Shown one piece after another: positions 8,332 through 17,813 of a stretch of 64,000 nucleotides of DNA. The notes beneath the pieces were generated by a model. The model worked only from the letters and a program-made list of their open reading frames with translations. It searched no databases and was not told the DNA's origin. A program made the translations under genes and the position numbers. This DNA is from Myxococcus xanthus (GTDB lineage Bacteria; Myxococcota; Myxococcia; Myxococcales; Myxococcaceae): contig NZ_JABFNS010000032.1 of the NCBI RefSeq assembly GCF_013116825.1, forward strand, positions 1 through 64,000, written 5' to 3'. Every line of letters starts with the position of its first letter. The stretch's first letter is position 1.

Positions 8332-9822
8332 ATGGGCTCCGATGACGCCTTCATGCAGACCATGCAGTCCAGTGCCGAGGCCCCCGTGAGTGACGCGGAG
8401 CCCCGAGCCAGTGACGAGCTCCAGGAGGGCTCCACGCTGGGGAACTACCAGTTGGAGCAGCTCCTGGGCGAAGGGTCCATGGGCCGGGTGTTCCAGGCGC
8501 GGCACACGCGGCTGGGGCGCCAGGTGGCGCTCAAAGTCCTGCGGCCGGAGCACGCGCGGGACGGCGGCTTCGTGCGGCGCTTCTTCCAGGAGGCCCGCAC
8601 CGTCAATCAAATCAACCACGAGCACATCGTGGAGATTTTCGACTTCGTCGACGAGAGCGCGACGGGCGGGCACGTCTACTGCGTGATGGAGCTGCTGCGC
8701 GGGCAGAGCCTGAGCTCGCTGGCGCAGGCGGAGCCGCTGACGCTGGCGCGCATCCAGCGCTTCGTGGTGCAGGTGTGCGCGGCGCTCGGCGCGGCCCACC
8801 AGGTGGGCGTGGTGCACCGGGACGTGAAGCCGGACAACCTCTTCGTCATCCACCGCGCGGGCCAGCCGGACTTCGTGAAGGTGTTGGACTTCGGTGTGGC
8901 GAAGCTGCTCACCGCCGAGGGGGGCACCACCGGGACGGTGGACGGCACCATCATCGGGACGCCCGCGTACATGGCGCCGGAGCAGGCCGCGGGCCTGCCG
9001 GTGGATGCGCGCTCCGACATCTACGCGGTGGGCAACATCCTCTACGAGCTCATCTCCGGCAAGCCGCCCTTCCAGGCGCCGGCCTTCGGCCATCTGGTGG
9101 TGCAGATCATCACCCAGCCGCCGCCGCCGTTGCCCTCGCACCTGCCGTCCGGCGAGCCGGTGCCGCCGCAGCTGGCGGAGCTGGTGATGCGCTGCCTGTC
9201 GAAGGAGCCCGAGGCCCGGCCGCAGAGCCTGGCGGAGGTGACGACGGCGCTCCTCCTGTTGCCCGCGTCCGCCCAGGCGCTGACGCCCGCGCCCGCCGAG
9301 CTGGCGCTGGAAGACGCCGAGCGGCCCACGCACAAGGTGCCGGCGGCGGTGACGGGGCGCTGGCGCCGCCGGGCGGTGGTGACGGTGGGGACCGCGGCGT
9401 TGGTGGTGGTGGCCGCGGTGGTCACCTGGTCCGGCATGCAGCCGGAGCCCGCCCCCGCCGAGGCGCCAGTGGCCCAGGTGGACGGCGTCGTGGGCGGGCC
9501 CGCCGCCGCGCCCCAGCTGCTTCCGCCCGTCACGCTCACGGTGCGCTCCTTCCCGGAGGGCGCGCAGGTGCTGCGCCTGGACACGGGCGAGCTGCTGGGC
9601 GTGACGCCACTGGTGAAGCAGGTGTCTGGTGAGTCCGCGCCGCTGCGCCTGCGCGTGGAACTGGCCGGCTATGCCCCGCTGGAGCGGATGGTGGACCTGG
9701 ACAAGCACGCCGAGCTGGAGGTGCCGCTGGTGAAGGCGCTGCCTTCGCCCCGGCAGAAGCCCGCGGCCGGGACGCAGCGCGAGGCAGGCAAGAAGAGCCG
9801 CGAGCGCCCTGTCGCGCAGTAG
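8332..9822 (+). CDS. Membrane Ser/Thr protein kinase with extracytoplasmic PEGA domain
   Basis: A 496-aa PKN2-type kinase. The kinase domain (about 33-310) has the Gly loop LLGEGSMGRVF, Lys in VALKVLRPE, catalytic loop VVHRDVKPDN, DFG in VLDFGVAKL and GTPAYMAPEQ. All catalytic residues are intact. A Pro-rich linker and one membrane helix (about 345-365) lead to a PEGA domain (about 400-470: TLTVRSFPEGAQVLRLDTGELLG written as two blocks), then a basic tail. The PEGA part would face the periplasm and could sense envelope ligands. ATG 8332 is chosen because it is nearest to the conserved region; GTG 8281 would add 17 residues and no start has a good Shine-Dalgarno. Confidence 0.9.
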   Translation: MGSDDAFMQTMQSSAEAPVSDAEPRASDELQEGSTLGNYQLEQLLGEGSMGRVFQARHTRLGRQVALKVLRPEHARDGGFVRRFFQEARTVNQINHEHIVEIFDFVDESATGGHVYCVMELLRGQSLSSLAQAEPLTLARIQRFVVQVCAALGAAHQVGVVHRDVKPDNLFVIHRAGQPDFVKVLDFGVAKLLTAEGGTTGTVDGTIIGTPAYMAPEQAAGLPVDARSDIYAVGNILYELISGKPPFQAPAFGHLVVQIITQPPPPLPSHLPSGEPVPPQLAELVMRCLSKEPEARPQSLAEVTTALLLLPASAQALTPAPAELALEDAERPTHKVPAAVTGRWRRRAVVTVGTAALVVVAAVVTWSGMQPEPAPAEAPVAQVDGVVGGPAAAPQLLPPVTLTVRSFPEGAQVLRLDTGELLGVTPLVKQVSGESAPLRLRVELAGYAPLERMVDLDKHAELEVPLVKALPSPRQKPAAGTQREAGKKSRERPVAQ

Positions 9823-9832
9823 GTGCCGCGGT

Positions 9833-9855
9833 GGCCCGCCCTGGGAGGCGGGGCC
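9833..9855. terminator. Hairpin between convergent genes
   Basis: GGCCCGCC (9833-9840) and GGCGGGGCC (9847-9855) pair with one bulge around a 6-nt loop. It sits just after the kinase stop and before the convergent FHA gene's stop, so it may act for both strands. There is no T run. Confidence 0.45.
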
Positions 9856-9864
9856 TGCGCCCGC

Positions 9865-10359
9865 TCAGCGGGGCGCCCCCGTCTGGGCGAGCACCTGGGC
9901 GGCGATGCGGCCGATGCGCTCGTTGAAGTCCTCTGCCTCGTGGAAGGTGAGGCGCACGTCACCCACGAGAAGCTGCACGCCGGGCTGGAGCGCGGTGGGC
10001 TGCTCCGGCTCCAGGGCCGCGCCGCCCAACGTCACCGTCCTGGAGGCGGCCACGCGCGTCACCGTCCAGCGTCCTTCCAGGGTGGGGGACAGGTGGAGCT
10101 GCTCGCGCGACACGGTGGCGTCATTGACGACCAGCGCGTTGTTCGAGGCCCGGCCCAGTCGCAGCGGGCTGCCGTCCGTCTGGGCCACCAGTTCGAAGCA
10201 CAGGGCGTCTCCAGCGGGCAGGCAGTCTCGCAGGTCCGTCAGCGGCAGCCGCGTGGCGGCCACGTTGCCCTCCACCACTTCGGGGACATTCCAAGCGCCC
10301 GCCTCCCACACCAGCCACGGGTGTGGGTACTTGGCGCGAAACTTCTCCTTGAGAGCCAT
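9865..10359 (-). CDS. FHA domain protein
   Basis: A 164-aa cytoplasmic protein with an FHA phosphothreonine-binding domain in its second half. The conserved blocks are LRLGRASNNALVV (Gly-Arg), NDATVSREQLHL (Ser-Arg-x-x-(H-like) loop) and GVQLLVGDVRLTFHEAEDF. The N-terminal block KYPHPWLVWEAGAWNVPE is shared among myxobacterial FHA proteins but unnamed. It lies convergently with the membrane kinase gene and is a plausible reader of that kinase's phosphorylation, which is inference from position only. Start: ATG 10359 has GTGAGG 6 nt upstream. ATG 10401 (14 residues longer) has a stronger purine run but at 13 nt. Confidence 0.78.
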   Translation of the reverse strand: MALKEKFRAKYPHPWLVWEAGAWNVPEVVEGNVAATRLPLTDLRDCLPAGDALCFELVAQTDGSPLRLGRASNNALVVNDATVSREQLHLSPTLEGRWTVTRVAASRTVTLGGAALEPEQPTALQPGVQLLVGDVRLTFHEAEDFNERIGRIAAQVLAQTGAPR

Positions 10360-10583
10360 GTGCTGCCTCACGAGCAGCGAGAGCAGCAGTGCGCGAGCCA
10401 TGCGGGTTGAATAACCTTCCTCCCCCGTCGCGGCCCGAGAAGGTGCGCGTGGGGGGCCATGGGATGTCAACGAATGGCCAGATGCGGGTGGGATGCCCCA
10501 CTCGCGCCCGGGCCGACCCCTGTAGTACACCCGCGACCGCCTCCTGTCCCTCGGACAAGGCATCCCCGCCCCTGGAAGATTCG

Positions 10584-12008
10584 ATGCGTCGCCTGCTCGC
10601 CGCCGTGTTCTGCGCCGCCGTCGTGCTGGCGGCTTGTGAAGACGATTCCCCACCGCCTCCCACGCCGCCGCCTCCCTCCACGGAGACGTATCCGGACGCC
10701 GGCACGCACCCGGACGCGGGCACCCAGGAGCCCTGGGCCTGCCAGCGGAGCACGACGGTGCACAACGCGCCCATGCTGCTGCTCACCCGGCTGCAACTGG
10801 AGATGAGCCGCGCCACGTCCTCCGCGCAGCGCACGGAGGCCATCGACCGCTTCGTGGCAGAGGTGGAGGCGCAGGGCGGCCGGCCCCTGGTGAGTGACGT
10901 CAAGGCGGGGCGTCCTCGCGTGGCCTTCTTCGTGCGAGGCGAGGCTGGCCGGGACACCTTCGTCGCCGGCGACTTCAACGGCTGGTCCGCCACGGCCACG
11001 CCGCTGGTGCAGGTGCGGGACACCGACCTGTACGTGGCGGAGGTGGAGGTGCCGCGCACCGGCCCGCAGCCGTACAAGCTGGTGAAGGACGGCGACTTCA
11101 TCGCCGACCCGGGCGCGCGCCACGTCGCGTGGGACGACTTCAACCGGTACGACGTGGGGCGGTTCAACTCGCTCATCTACCCGGAGCTCCAGGACGCCGC
11201 GAAGGGCCGGCTCACCGCGTGGTACGGCGTGCCCGCCACGGTGTTGGGGGATGCGCGCGACGTCTTCGTCTACACACCGGCGGCGTATGACGGGCCGGAG
11301 TGCCCGGCCCTGCCGGTGATGTACCTCCACGACGGCAACGAGAGCCTGACGCGCGAGTCCTTCGCCGAAGCGGCGGACACGCACTACGCGGCGCGCCCGG
11401 AGGACTCGGCGGTGCTCGTCTTCGTGGCGCTGCCGGACCAGTCCGTGCGCCTGGCGCAGTACACCTTCCCGCCCGCGCGCGCGCCGGGCTGGCCCACGCC
11501 GCGCGGGGATGACTACCTGGCCTTCATCCGCGACGACCTGATGCCGCGCGTGGAGGCGTCCTACCGCGTGAAGACGGGCCCGCGGGAGACGGGCATCGCC
11601 GGCGCGTCGTTGGGCGGCCTCATCTCCGTGTACGCGGGCTTCCAGATGCCGGAGAAGTTCGGCTTCGTGGGCTCCCAGTCCGGCACACTGTTCTGGCCCC
11701 ATGACGGCGTGGTGGACCGCGACGACGGGAACGCGATGATTGTCCGCGCGAGCCAGGAGCCGGTGGTGCCGGTGCGCTTCTACGTGGACCACGGCTCGCC
11801 CGTGGCGGGCTGCACGCGGGACGGCGAGGAGGGTGGAGACGACTGCCAGTCCAACCTGCAGTTCGTGGAGGCGCTGCGCGGCCGTGGCTACGGCGTGGCC
11901 CACTGGAACGAGCCCGGCGCCGAGCACGACTGGGCCTTCTGGAGGCGGCGCTTGCCGAAGCTGCTGTGCAACTTCCGCAACGCGGCCCCGGCGGTGTGCG
12001 GCCTGTAG
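10584..12008 (+). CDS. Secreted lipoprotein esterase with N-terminal starch-binding-like (CBM48/E-set) domain
   Basis: A 474-aa lipoprotein (MRRLLAAVFCAAVVLAAC, lipidated Cys 18) with a Pro/Thr-rich linker. An Ig-like E-set/CBM48 domain follows (DTFVAGDFNGWSATATPL; about 125-200), then an esterase-D (Fes/PF00756) alpha/beta hydrolase domain (about 215-465). The nucleophile elbow is GIAGASLGGLISV, an acid-bearing strand is VRFYVDHGSP, and the catalytic His is in EPGAEHDWAFWRRRLP. The family hydrolyses esters such as siderophore trilactones, feruloyl or acyl sugars; the substrate here is unknown. A second enzyme of the same two-domain build, without signal peptide, is encoded at 25539-26624. 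Confidence 0.85.
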   Translation: MRRLLAAVFCAAVVLAACEDDSPPPPTPPPPSTETYPDAGTHPDAGTQEPWACQRSTTVHNAPMLLLTRLQLEMSRATSSAQRTEAIDRFVAEVEAQGGRPLVSDVKAGRPRVAFFVRGEAGRDTFVAGDFNGWSATATPLVQVRDTDLYVAEVEVPRTGPQPYKLVKDGDFIADPGARHVAWDDFNRYDVGRFNSLIYPELQDAAKGRLTAWYGVPATVLGDARDVFVYTPAAYDGPECPALPVMYLHDGNESLTRESFAEAADTHYAARPEDSAVLVFVALPDQSVRLAQYTFPPARAPGWPTPRGDDYLAFIRDDLMPRVEASYRVKTGPRETGIAGASLGGLISVYAGFQMPEKFGFVGSQSGTLFWPHDGVVDRDDGNAMIVRASQEPVVPVRFYVDHGSPVAGCTRDGEEGGDDCQSNLQFVEALRGRGYGVAHWNEPGAEHDWAFWRRRLPKLLCNFRNAAPAVCGL

Positions 12009-12015
12009 TCCGGCC

Positions 12016-12867
12016 TCACAGCTTCGCGACGATGGCGCGGGCCAGCCGGTCCGCGGCCCCCGCGTCGAGCGACAGGAACAGGCGCGGCTCGGTGGCCTCC
12101 AGCTCTTGCAGCCGCGACTGGCCCGCGTTGTCGGTGGCCACGTCCACGCGGGCGTAGAGCAGGGGGCGTCCCACCGCTTCCAGCACGGACTCCGCCAGCC
12201 GCAGCTCGGCCGCGTCCCCGGGCGTGAAGGCGGTGGGCACGGAGAAGCCGCGCGGCGCGTCCAGCAGCGTGGGGGGCCGGCGCACCGCGTGGCTGAGGAC
12301 GCCGTCGAAGAAGACGTAGCTGCGCTCGCCCTCCGTTTCGAAGGCGGTGAGGTAGGGCTGCACCATGACGTCGCCCTCGCGGGTCAGCTCGGCCAGCCGG
12401 GCGGTGGCGGCGTGGGCCTCCGCGCGCGGGAAGACGTGCGTCTTGAGCGCTCCCGCGGACACGGCGGGCTTGAGCACCACCGCGTCCCAGCCCTGCCTGA
12501 GCGCCAGCTCGCCCACATCGAGCGTGTCGCCCTTCCGCACCCAGGTGGTGGGCGTCACCAACACGCCCTTCTCCTCCAACTCGCGCAGGTAGTGCTTGTG
12601 CGTGTTCCAGCGCAGCACGGGCGCGGGATTGTGGAGCTGCGTGAGGCGGCCCACCTTGTCCGCCCAGGCGACGAAGGCGTCGCGGCGCAGGTGGCTGTCC
12701 CACGTGTTGCGCACCAGGGCCAGCCGCACCGTCTTCCAGTCCATGGCCGGGTCATCCCAGACGACGGGCCGGGCCTCCACGCCCAGGGCCGCGAGCGCGG
12801 GCAGCAGCGGTGCGTCAAAGGCATCGAGTCGAGGCAGGCCTTCGAAGGTGAGGACGGCGACGTCCAT
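12016..12867 (-). CDS. ATP-grasp enzyme (glutathione synthetase/RimK-like)
   Basis: A 283-aa ATP-grasp protein. The N-terminal pre-grasp region (MDVAVLTFEGLPRLDAFD) is followed by the ATP-binding Lys segment DAVVLKPAVSAGALKTH, the adenine contact EGDVMVQPYL, the SYVFFDGVLSHAVRR strand and the metal-binding end ELEATEPRLFL. Relatives are annotated as prokaryotic glutathione synthetase-like or cycloserine-type ligases joining a carboxylate to an amine. The acceptor is unknown. ATG 12867 has GGGAG upstream and fits the family start. It is convergent with the esterase gene, 7 bp apart. Confidence 0.78.
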   Translation of the reverse strand: MDVAVLTFEGLPRLDAFDAPLLPALAALGVEARPVVWDDPAMDWKTVRLALVRNTWDSHLRRDAFVAWADKVGRLTQLHNPAPVLRWNTHKHYLRELEEKGVLVTPTTWVRKGDTLDVGELALRQGWDAVVLKPAVSAGALKTHVFPRAEAHAATARLAELTREGDVMVQPYLTAFETEGERSYVFFDGVLSHAVRRPPTLLDAPRGFSVPTAFTPGDAAELRLAESVLEAVGRPLLYARVDVATDNAGQSRLQELEATEPRLFLSLDAGAADRLARAIVAKL

Positions 12868-13162
12868 GGCGCGGGCTCCCGGTGTTGAAACGTGCAGCGG
12901 CTTGTAGCGCGTGCGGCACCTGTGCGCAGGGCCCTCGCGGTGCGTCAAGCGCAGGGTGTGGGCCAGTCCGACAGGTAGGCGTTGAACACCCCGTACTTGA
13001 GGTGAGGTGAGCGGCGTACTCCACGGCACATTCGCGAGCGCGGACGCTTGGGAACTGGACCTGTGCGGTCAGGTGTCGCTGAAATGTTTCAAGGGGTACG
13101 CTCTTCGCGTGCCAAGGACCTGCCACCTTCCCTCCGGCCGGCTCCGCCGGGAGACCCACGAG
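12868..13162. other. Divergent intergenic region, no gene seen
   Basis: About 295 bp between the ATP-grasp gene (minus) and the large amidohydrolase gene (plus). Open frames here are only upstream extensions without coding features. Both promoters should lie here, but I see no convincing -35/-10 or sigma-54 element. Confidence 0.5.
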
Positions 13163-16100
13163 ATGCGAATGTCCCCACGTTTATTACTCGCCGCGCTAGG
13201 CGCGGTCCTCCTCTTCCACGCCGGATGCGGCGACGAGCCTGGCTGTGAGGGTGCGAGCTGCAACCCGCAAGCGGTCTGTGGCAACAACACCGTGGAGCAG
13301 GGCGAGCAGTGCGACGACGGCAACAAGGTCGACGGCGACGGCTGTGAGTCCGACTGTACGCGGACGCCCGTGCCGGCCGCGGTATGTGGCAATGGCAAGC
13401 TGGAAGGCGAAGAGGTCTGTGACGACGGCAACACGGCGGACGGTGACGGCTGTCAGGCGGACTGCTCGCTGACGCTGACCCAATGCCCCGCGGCCAACGC
13501 GCCCGCGCTTCCCGACGGCGCCACCTGCGCGGTGACGCAGCAGGGCTCCGCCGCGCGCCTCTTCACGGGCGTGGTGCTGAAGGACGGCGAGACGCTGGTG
13601 GGTGGCCAGGTGCTGGTGGACGCGCAGGGCGTCATCCAGTGCGCCGCCTGTGACTGCTCCGCCGCGGCGGGCGCCGCCGAGGCCACGCAGGTGTCCTGCC
13701 CCGGTGGTGTCATCTCCCCGGGCCTGGTGAATCCGCACGAGCACATCACGTATCCGATGGAGCCGTACGTCGGCACCGAGGAGCGCTACGAGCACCGCCA
13801 CGAGTGGCGCCTGGGCCGCAACGGCCACACGCGCATCAACAGCCCCGCGGCCAGCGCCGCGGACAACGTTCGCTGGGGCGAGCTGCGGCAGATGATGGCG
13901 GGCGCCACCTCCATGGCGGGCGCGGGTGGCCAGGCCGGCCTGCTGCGCAACGTGGACGTGAACAACACCGCGCTCCAGGAGGGCCTGGGCGAGGGTGTGG
14001 TGAACTCCGACACCTTCCCGCTAAGTGACACCAGCGGCGACATGATTGCGTCGGGCTGTGGTTACGGCTCGATGCCGACGACGAGCTCGCTGCCGCGCTC
14101 GGCCGCGTACCTGCCGCACGTCTCCGAGGGCATCTCCACCGCGGCGCTCAACGAGTTCATCTGCCTGTCCACGGGCACGAACAACGTGATGCAGCCGCGC
14201 ACCGCCGTCATCCACGGCATCGGCCTGACGGCGAAGGAGATTCGCGTCATGGCGGAGAACGGCACCGGCCTCATCTGGTCGCCTCGCTCGAACATCTCGC
14301 TGTACGGCGACACGGCCATGGTGTCGACCTACAAGAACCAGGGGGTCACCATCGCGCTGGGCACCGACTGGCTGCGCTCCGGCTCCATGAACCTGCTGCG
14401 CGAGCTGCAGTGCGCGGACTACCTCAACACCTCGCACTACGCGCGGACCTTCAGCGACGAGGACCTCTGGCGCATGGTGACGTCGAACGCGTCGGACCTG
14501 GTGGACACGTTCGAGAAGACGGGCCGCATCGCCGAGGGCAAGGTGGCCGACCTGGCCATCTTCCAGCTGCGCACCTTCACCCGCTCGCCGCACCGCGCGG
14601 TCATCACTTCGAACCCCGAGCACGTGGTGCTCACGATGCGGGGTGGCAAGGCGCTCTACGGTGACCAGGCGCTGATGGCCGGGCTCCGCGGCGCGGACAC
14701 CTGCGACACGCTGGACGTGTGCGGCGCCTCGAAGGAAGTCTGCCTCCAGTCCGAGATTGGCAAGAACCTGGCGGCGCTGACTTCGGGCGCCACGGCGAAG
14801 TACCCGCTGTTCGCGTGCGGTACGCCGGAGAACGAGCCGACGTGCTCGCCCCGCCGTGCCTCGCTGGACTCGCGCTGGCCGGCCGTCGTGAACAACTCCA
14901 CCAGCTACACCGGTGAGGTTCGCGCCGCGGACAAGGACGGGGACGGGCTGGTGGACTCCGTCGACAACTGCCCTGCCATCTTCAACCCCGTCCGCCCCAT
15001 GGACAATGGCAAGCAGGCGGACTCGGATGGCGACGGGATTGGCGACGCGTGCGACCCCTGCCCGCTGGAGGCGGGGAACGCCTGCACGTCGTTCACCGTG
15101 GGCGACGATGACCACGACGGCATCGTGACGTGGCAGGACAACTGCCCGTTCGTTGCCAACCCGGACCAGGCGGACGCGGACGGCGACGGCAAGGGTGATA
15201 CGTGTGACGCGTGCTCCAGTGTCCCGAACCCGGGCGACCTGGGCTGCCCCGCCACCATTCACGAGCTGAAGACGCCCGTGGGCGGCAGCCTGCCGCTGGT
15301 GGGCAAGCCGGTCTCCATCATGGATGTCGTCGTCACCGGTGTGGTGAAGGGCGGCGCGAGCTCTCTGGGCTACTGGGTGCAGACATACCCGCTGCCCTCG
15401 GGCACGAGTGTGGACCACTCGGGCCTCTTTGTGTACTCGCGCAAGGAGGACCTGGCGGTGGGCGACCGCATCGACATCACCACGGGTGTGCTGATTCTCT
15501 TCCACGGCCTGCCCGAGTTGACCGAGGTCAAGTACGTCAAGCGCAGCTCCGGCAACGAGGTACCCGCGCCGGTGGTGGTGACGACGGCCGACATCCGCAC
15601 CGGTGGCCCGCGTGCCGCCGCGCTGGAAGGCGTGCTCGTGGAGGTCCGCGACGTGGCGGTCAACACGGGGGTGGACGAGTTCGGCCAGTTCCTCGTGAAC
15701 GAGGCGGGTGATGCCGGTCAGCCGGGTCTGATGATTGATGACCAGGCTTATGGCTTCCAGGTCCCGTCCATTGGCACGCGCTTCGGCGCGCTGCGCGGCG
15801 TGCTGACGTACAACTTCAATGACTCCAAGCTGGTGCCGCGCTTCCAGGCGGACATGCCGCTGCCGCCGCCGTCTCTGACGGGCTTCGGTCCGAACGGCTA
15901 CGCGCGCGTGGGTGGCACGGGCCCGGTGAACACCTTCCCGCAGGCGCTGACGCTGTCGCTGTCGTCCGCCTACGCGGAGGCGCTCGACGTCGTCATCACC
16001 TCCTCCAACGAGAGCGCGCTGAGCGTGCAGGACGGCCGCATCACCATCCCCGCGGGTCAGACGTCCGCGACGGTGCAGGTGAACGCGGTGGCGCCCGCGC

Positions 16101-17665
16101 AGAGCGTGACGCTGACGGCCACGCTGGGTGGCTCCACGCAGACGGCGACCGTCCGGGTGCTGGGCGCCGACGAGCAGCCCGAGGTGGTAGGCGTCACCCC
16201 GGGTAACGTGACGATGGTGCCCGGCGGCGAGGTGGTCTTCACCGTGCAACTGGACCGTCCGGCTCCCGCCAACGCCACCGTGGCGCTGAGCGTGAATCCG
16301 GCGACGGGCTTCGGCACCTTCGTTCCGGCGAACGGCACGCTCACCGTGACGGAGAACGCCACGGAGGCGGTGTTCTCCTTCATCGCGGACGCGGCGGCCA
16401 CGGCCACCGAGCCCGGCACGGTGACGGCGAGCATCGGCGCGAGCAGCGCGAGCGCCACCGTGACGCTGGACCAGAATGCGCCGCGGTTGACGGCCCTGTC
16501 GCCGTCCTCGGCGGTGACGATTCCGGCGGGCGGGACGCAGTCGTTCACCGTGACGGTGGACCGTGTGGCCGCGCAGGACACGGTTGTTGAGCTGGCGGTG
16601 GTGCCGGGGGCGGGCGTGCAGAACTACGGCACGGTGCCGGCCTCGGCCACGATTCCGGCGGGCGCCACGGAGGTGACCTTCACCTTCACGGCGGACGCGC
16701 AGGGCGAGGGCACTGGCACGGTGTACGCCTCGCTGTACGGCATCACCCAGACCACCGCGCTCACGGTGCTTCCGCCTCCGCCCGCGCTCAGCGCGGTGAC
16801 GCCGTCGGTGGCCACCGTCTACTTCGGCACGCAGCAGGTCTTCACGGTGGCGCTGGATCGCAAGGCGCCGGTGGGTGGCATCACGGTGGACGTGGCGCTG
16901 GAGCCGGCCACGGGCATGGGCGAGCTGTCGAGCTCGACGGTGAGCATCGCGGAAGGCCAGACGACGGGCACCGTGACGTTCACCGCGGGCGACGAGGATG
17001 CCCAGGGGCGGCTGATTGCGTCCTACGCGGGCGTCACCCGCGGGGTGGACATCACCATCGCGGACCGGCCCGCCGTCGGCCATATCGTCATCAGTGAAAT
17101 CTCCGCTCGCGGCGCGACGGCTCAGAACGATGAGTTCATCGAGCTGTACAACCCGACGGGCGCGGACATCACGCTGAACGGCTGGAAGGTCCAGTACAAG
17201 AGCGCGGCGAGCACGTCGAACTACTCCGGCTCGGTGGACATCCCGGACGGCACGGTCATCAAGGCCTACGGCTACCTGCTCCTCGCGCACAACTCGGGCT
17301 ACACCGGGACGGTCGCCAAGGACGTGGGATACCCCTTCGACATGTCGGCTTCGGCGTCGGGTGGCGGCCATGTCCGCATCGGCCCGAACCTCAAGGCGGA
17401 CAACCTGGATGACCCAAACACGGTGGATAAGGTGGGCTACGGCACGGCGAACCAGCCCGAGCGCAGCCCGGCCCCTGCCCACCCAGGCGCGGGTGGCAGC
17501 CTCGAGCGCAAGGCGCGCCCGAACTCCACTGCGGAGACCATGGCGGAGGGCGGCGCCGATGCCCTGGCTGGCAACGGCCATGACATGGACGACAACGGGA
17601 GCGACTTCATCGTCCGCGCCGCGCGTCAGCCGCAGAACTCGCAGAGCCCGGCGGAGCAGCCGTAG
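13163..17665 (+). CDS. Giant lipoprotein: Cys-rich repeats + amidohydrolase + TSP3 + Ig-like repeats + lamin-tail domain
   Basis: A 1500-aa surface lipoprotein (signal to HAGC, Cys about 24). Domains in order: two DUF4215 Cys-rich repeats (about 40-101, CGNNTVEQGEQCDDGN type); an amidohydrolase barrel (about 130-500) with metal motif NPHEHITY (HxH near 192), a second ligand in TAVIHGIGL (about 350) and catalytic Asp in LGTDWLR (about 402); thrombospondin type 3 calcium repeats (about 590-683, DKDGDGLVDSVDNCP); an OB-like domain (about 695-900); four Ig/Calx-like repeats (about 905-1300); and a lamin-tail domain (about 1305-1445, HIVISEISARG, DEFIELYNPTGADI). The catalytic set looks intact. 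The fusion suggests a cell-surface metal hydrolase with adhesion modules; substrate unknown. ATG 13163 or 13169 are both possible. Confidence 0.85.
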   Translation: MRMSPRLLLAALGAVLLFHAGCGDEPGCEGASCNPQAVCGNNTVEQGEQCDDGNKVDGDGCESDCTRTPVPAAVCGNGKLEGEEVCDDGNTADGDGCQADCSLTLTQCPAANAPALPDGATCAVTQQGSAARLFTGVVLKDGETLVGGQVLVDAQGVIQCAACDCSAAAGAAEATQVSCPGGVISPGLVNPHEHITYPMEPYVGTEERYEHRHEWRLGRNGHTRINSPAASAADNVRWGELRQMMAGATSMAGAGGQAGLLRNVDVNNTALQEGLGEGVVNSDTFPLSDTSGDMIASGCGYGSMPTTSSLPRSAAYLPHVSEGISTAALNEFICLSTGTNNVMQPRTAVIHGIGLTAKEIRVMAENGTGLIWSPRSNISLYGDTAMVSTYKNQGVTIALGTDWLRSGSMNLLRELQCADYLNTSHYARTFSDEDLWRMVTSNASDLVDTFEKTGRIAEGKVADLAIFQLRTFTRSPHRAVITSNPEHVVLTMRGGKALYGDQALMAGLRGADTCDTLDVCGASKEVCLQSEIGKNLAALTSGATAKYPLFACGTPENEPTCSPRRASLDSRWPAVVNNSTSYTGEVRAADKDGDGLVDSVDNCPAIFNPVRPMDNGKQADSDGDGIGDACDPCPLEAGNACTSFTVGDDDHDGIVTWQDNCPFVANPDQADADGDGKGDTCDACSSVPNPGDLGCPATIHELKTPVGGSLPLVGKPVSIMDVVVTGVVKGGASSLGYWVQTYPLPSGTSVDHSGLFVYSRKEDLAVGDRIDITTGVLILFHGLPELTEVKYVKRSSGNEVPAPVVVTTADIRTGGPRAAALEGVLVEVRDVAVNTGVDEFGQFLVNEAGDAGQPGLMIDDQAYGFQVPSIGTRFGALRGVLTYNFNDSKLVPRFQADMPLPPPSLTGFGPNGYARVGGTGPVNTFPQALTLSLSSAYAEALDVVITSSNESALSVQDGRITIPAGQTSATVQVNAVAPAQSVTLTATLGGSTQTATVRVLGADEQPEVVGVTPGNVTMVPGGEVVFTVQLDRPAPANATVALSVNPATGFGTFVPANGTLTVTENATEAVFSFIADAAATATEPGTVTASIGASSASATVTLDQNAPRLTALSPSSAVTIPAGGTQSFTVTVDRVAAQDTVVELAVVPGAGVQNYGTVPASATIPAGATEVTFTFTADAQGEGTGTVYASLYGITQTTALTVLPPPPALSAVTPSVATVYFGTQQVFTVALDRKAPVGGITVDVALEPATGMGELSSSTVSIAEGQTTGTVTFTAGDEDAQGRLIASYAGVTRGVDITIADRPAVGHIVISEISARGATAQNDEFIELYNPTGADITLNGWKVQYKSAASTSNYSGSVDIPDGTVIKAYGYLLLAHNSGYTGTVAKDVGYPFDMSASASGGGHVRIGPNLKADNLDDPNTVDKVGYGTANQPERSPAPAHPGAGGSLERKARPNSTAETMAEGGADALAGNGHDMDDNGSDFIVRAARQPQNSQSPAEQP

Positions 17666-17680
17666 CCGCTAGGCATCAAG

Positions 17681-17758
17681 GGGACAGGGCTGAAGTGCCG
17701 GCCCTGTCTCTGTGAGGTTTCAAGCGGGCGGAACCCTGACATGGGGGTCCGCCCGTTT
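17681..17758. terminator. Two consecutive hairpins after the amidohydrolase gene
   Basis: The first hairpin pairs 17681-17690 with 17701-17710 (GACAGGGC/GCCCTGTC core plus one G-U). The second pairs 17722-17736 with 17743-17758 (CGGGCGGA/TCCGCCCG core, one bulged A), and its 3' arm runs into a T-rich CGTTTCATTT. They lie between the convergent amidohydrolase and TetR genes and probably stop transcription from both sides. Confidence 0.7.
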
Positions 17759-17813
17759 CATTTGGGGCTGTGCCTGTGCCCGGGCACTGGCTGGCGTTGC
17801 CGCGTCAGGGGTG

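Noticed and set aside
14021..17581. 1186-codon open frame antisense to the amidohydrolase gene
   Set aside because: High GC keeps antisense frames open; its translation is Arg/His/Val-rich with no domain, while the sense strand has a full domain series.
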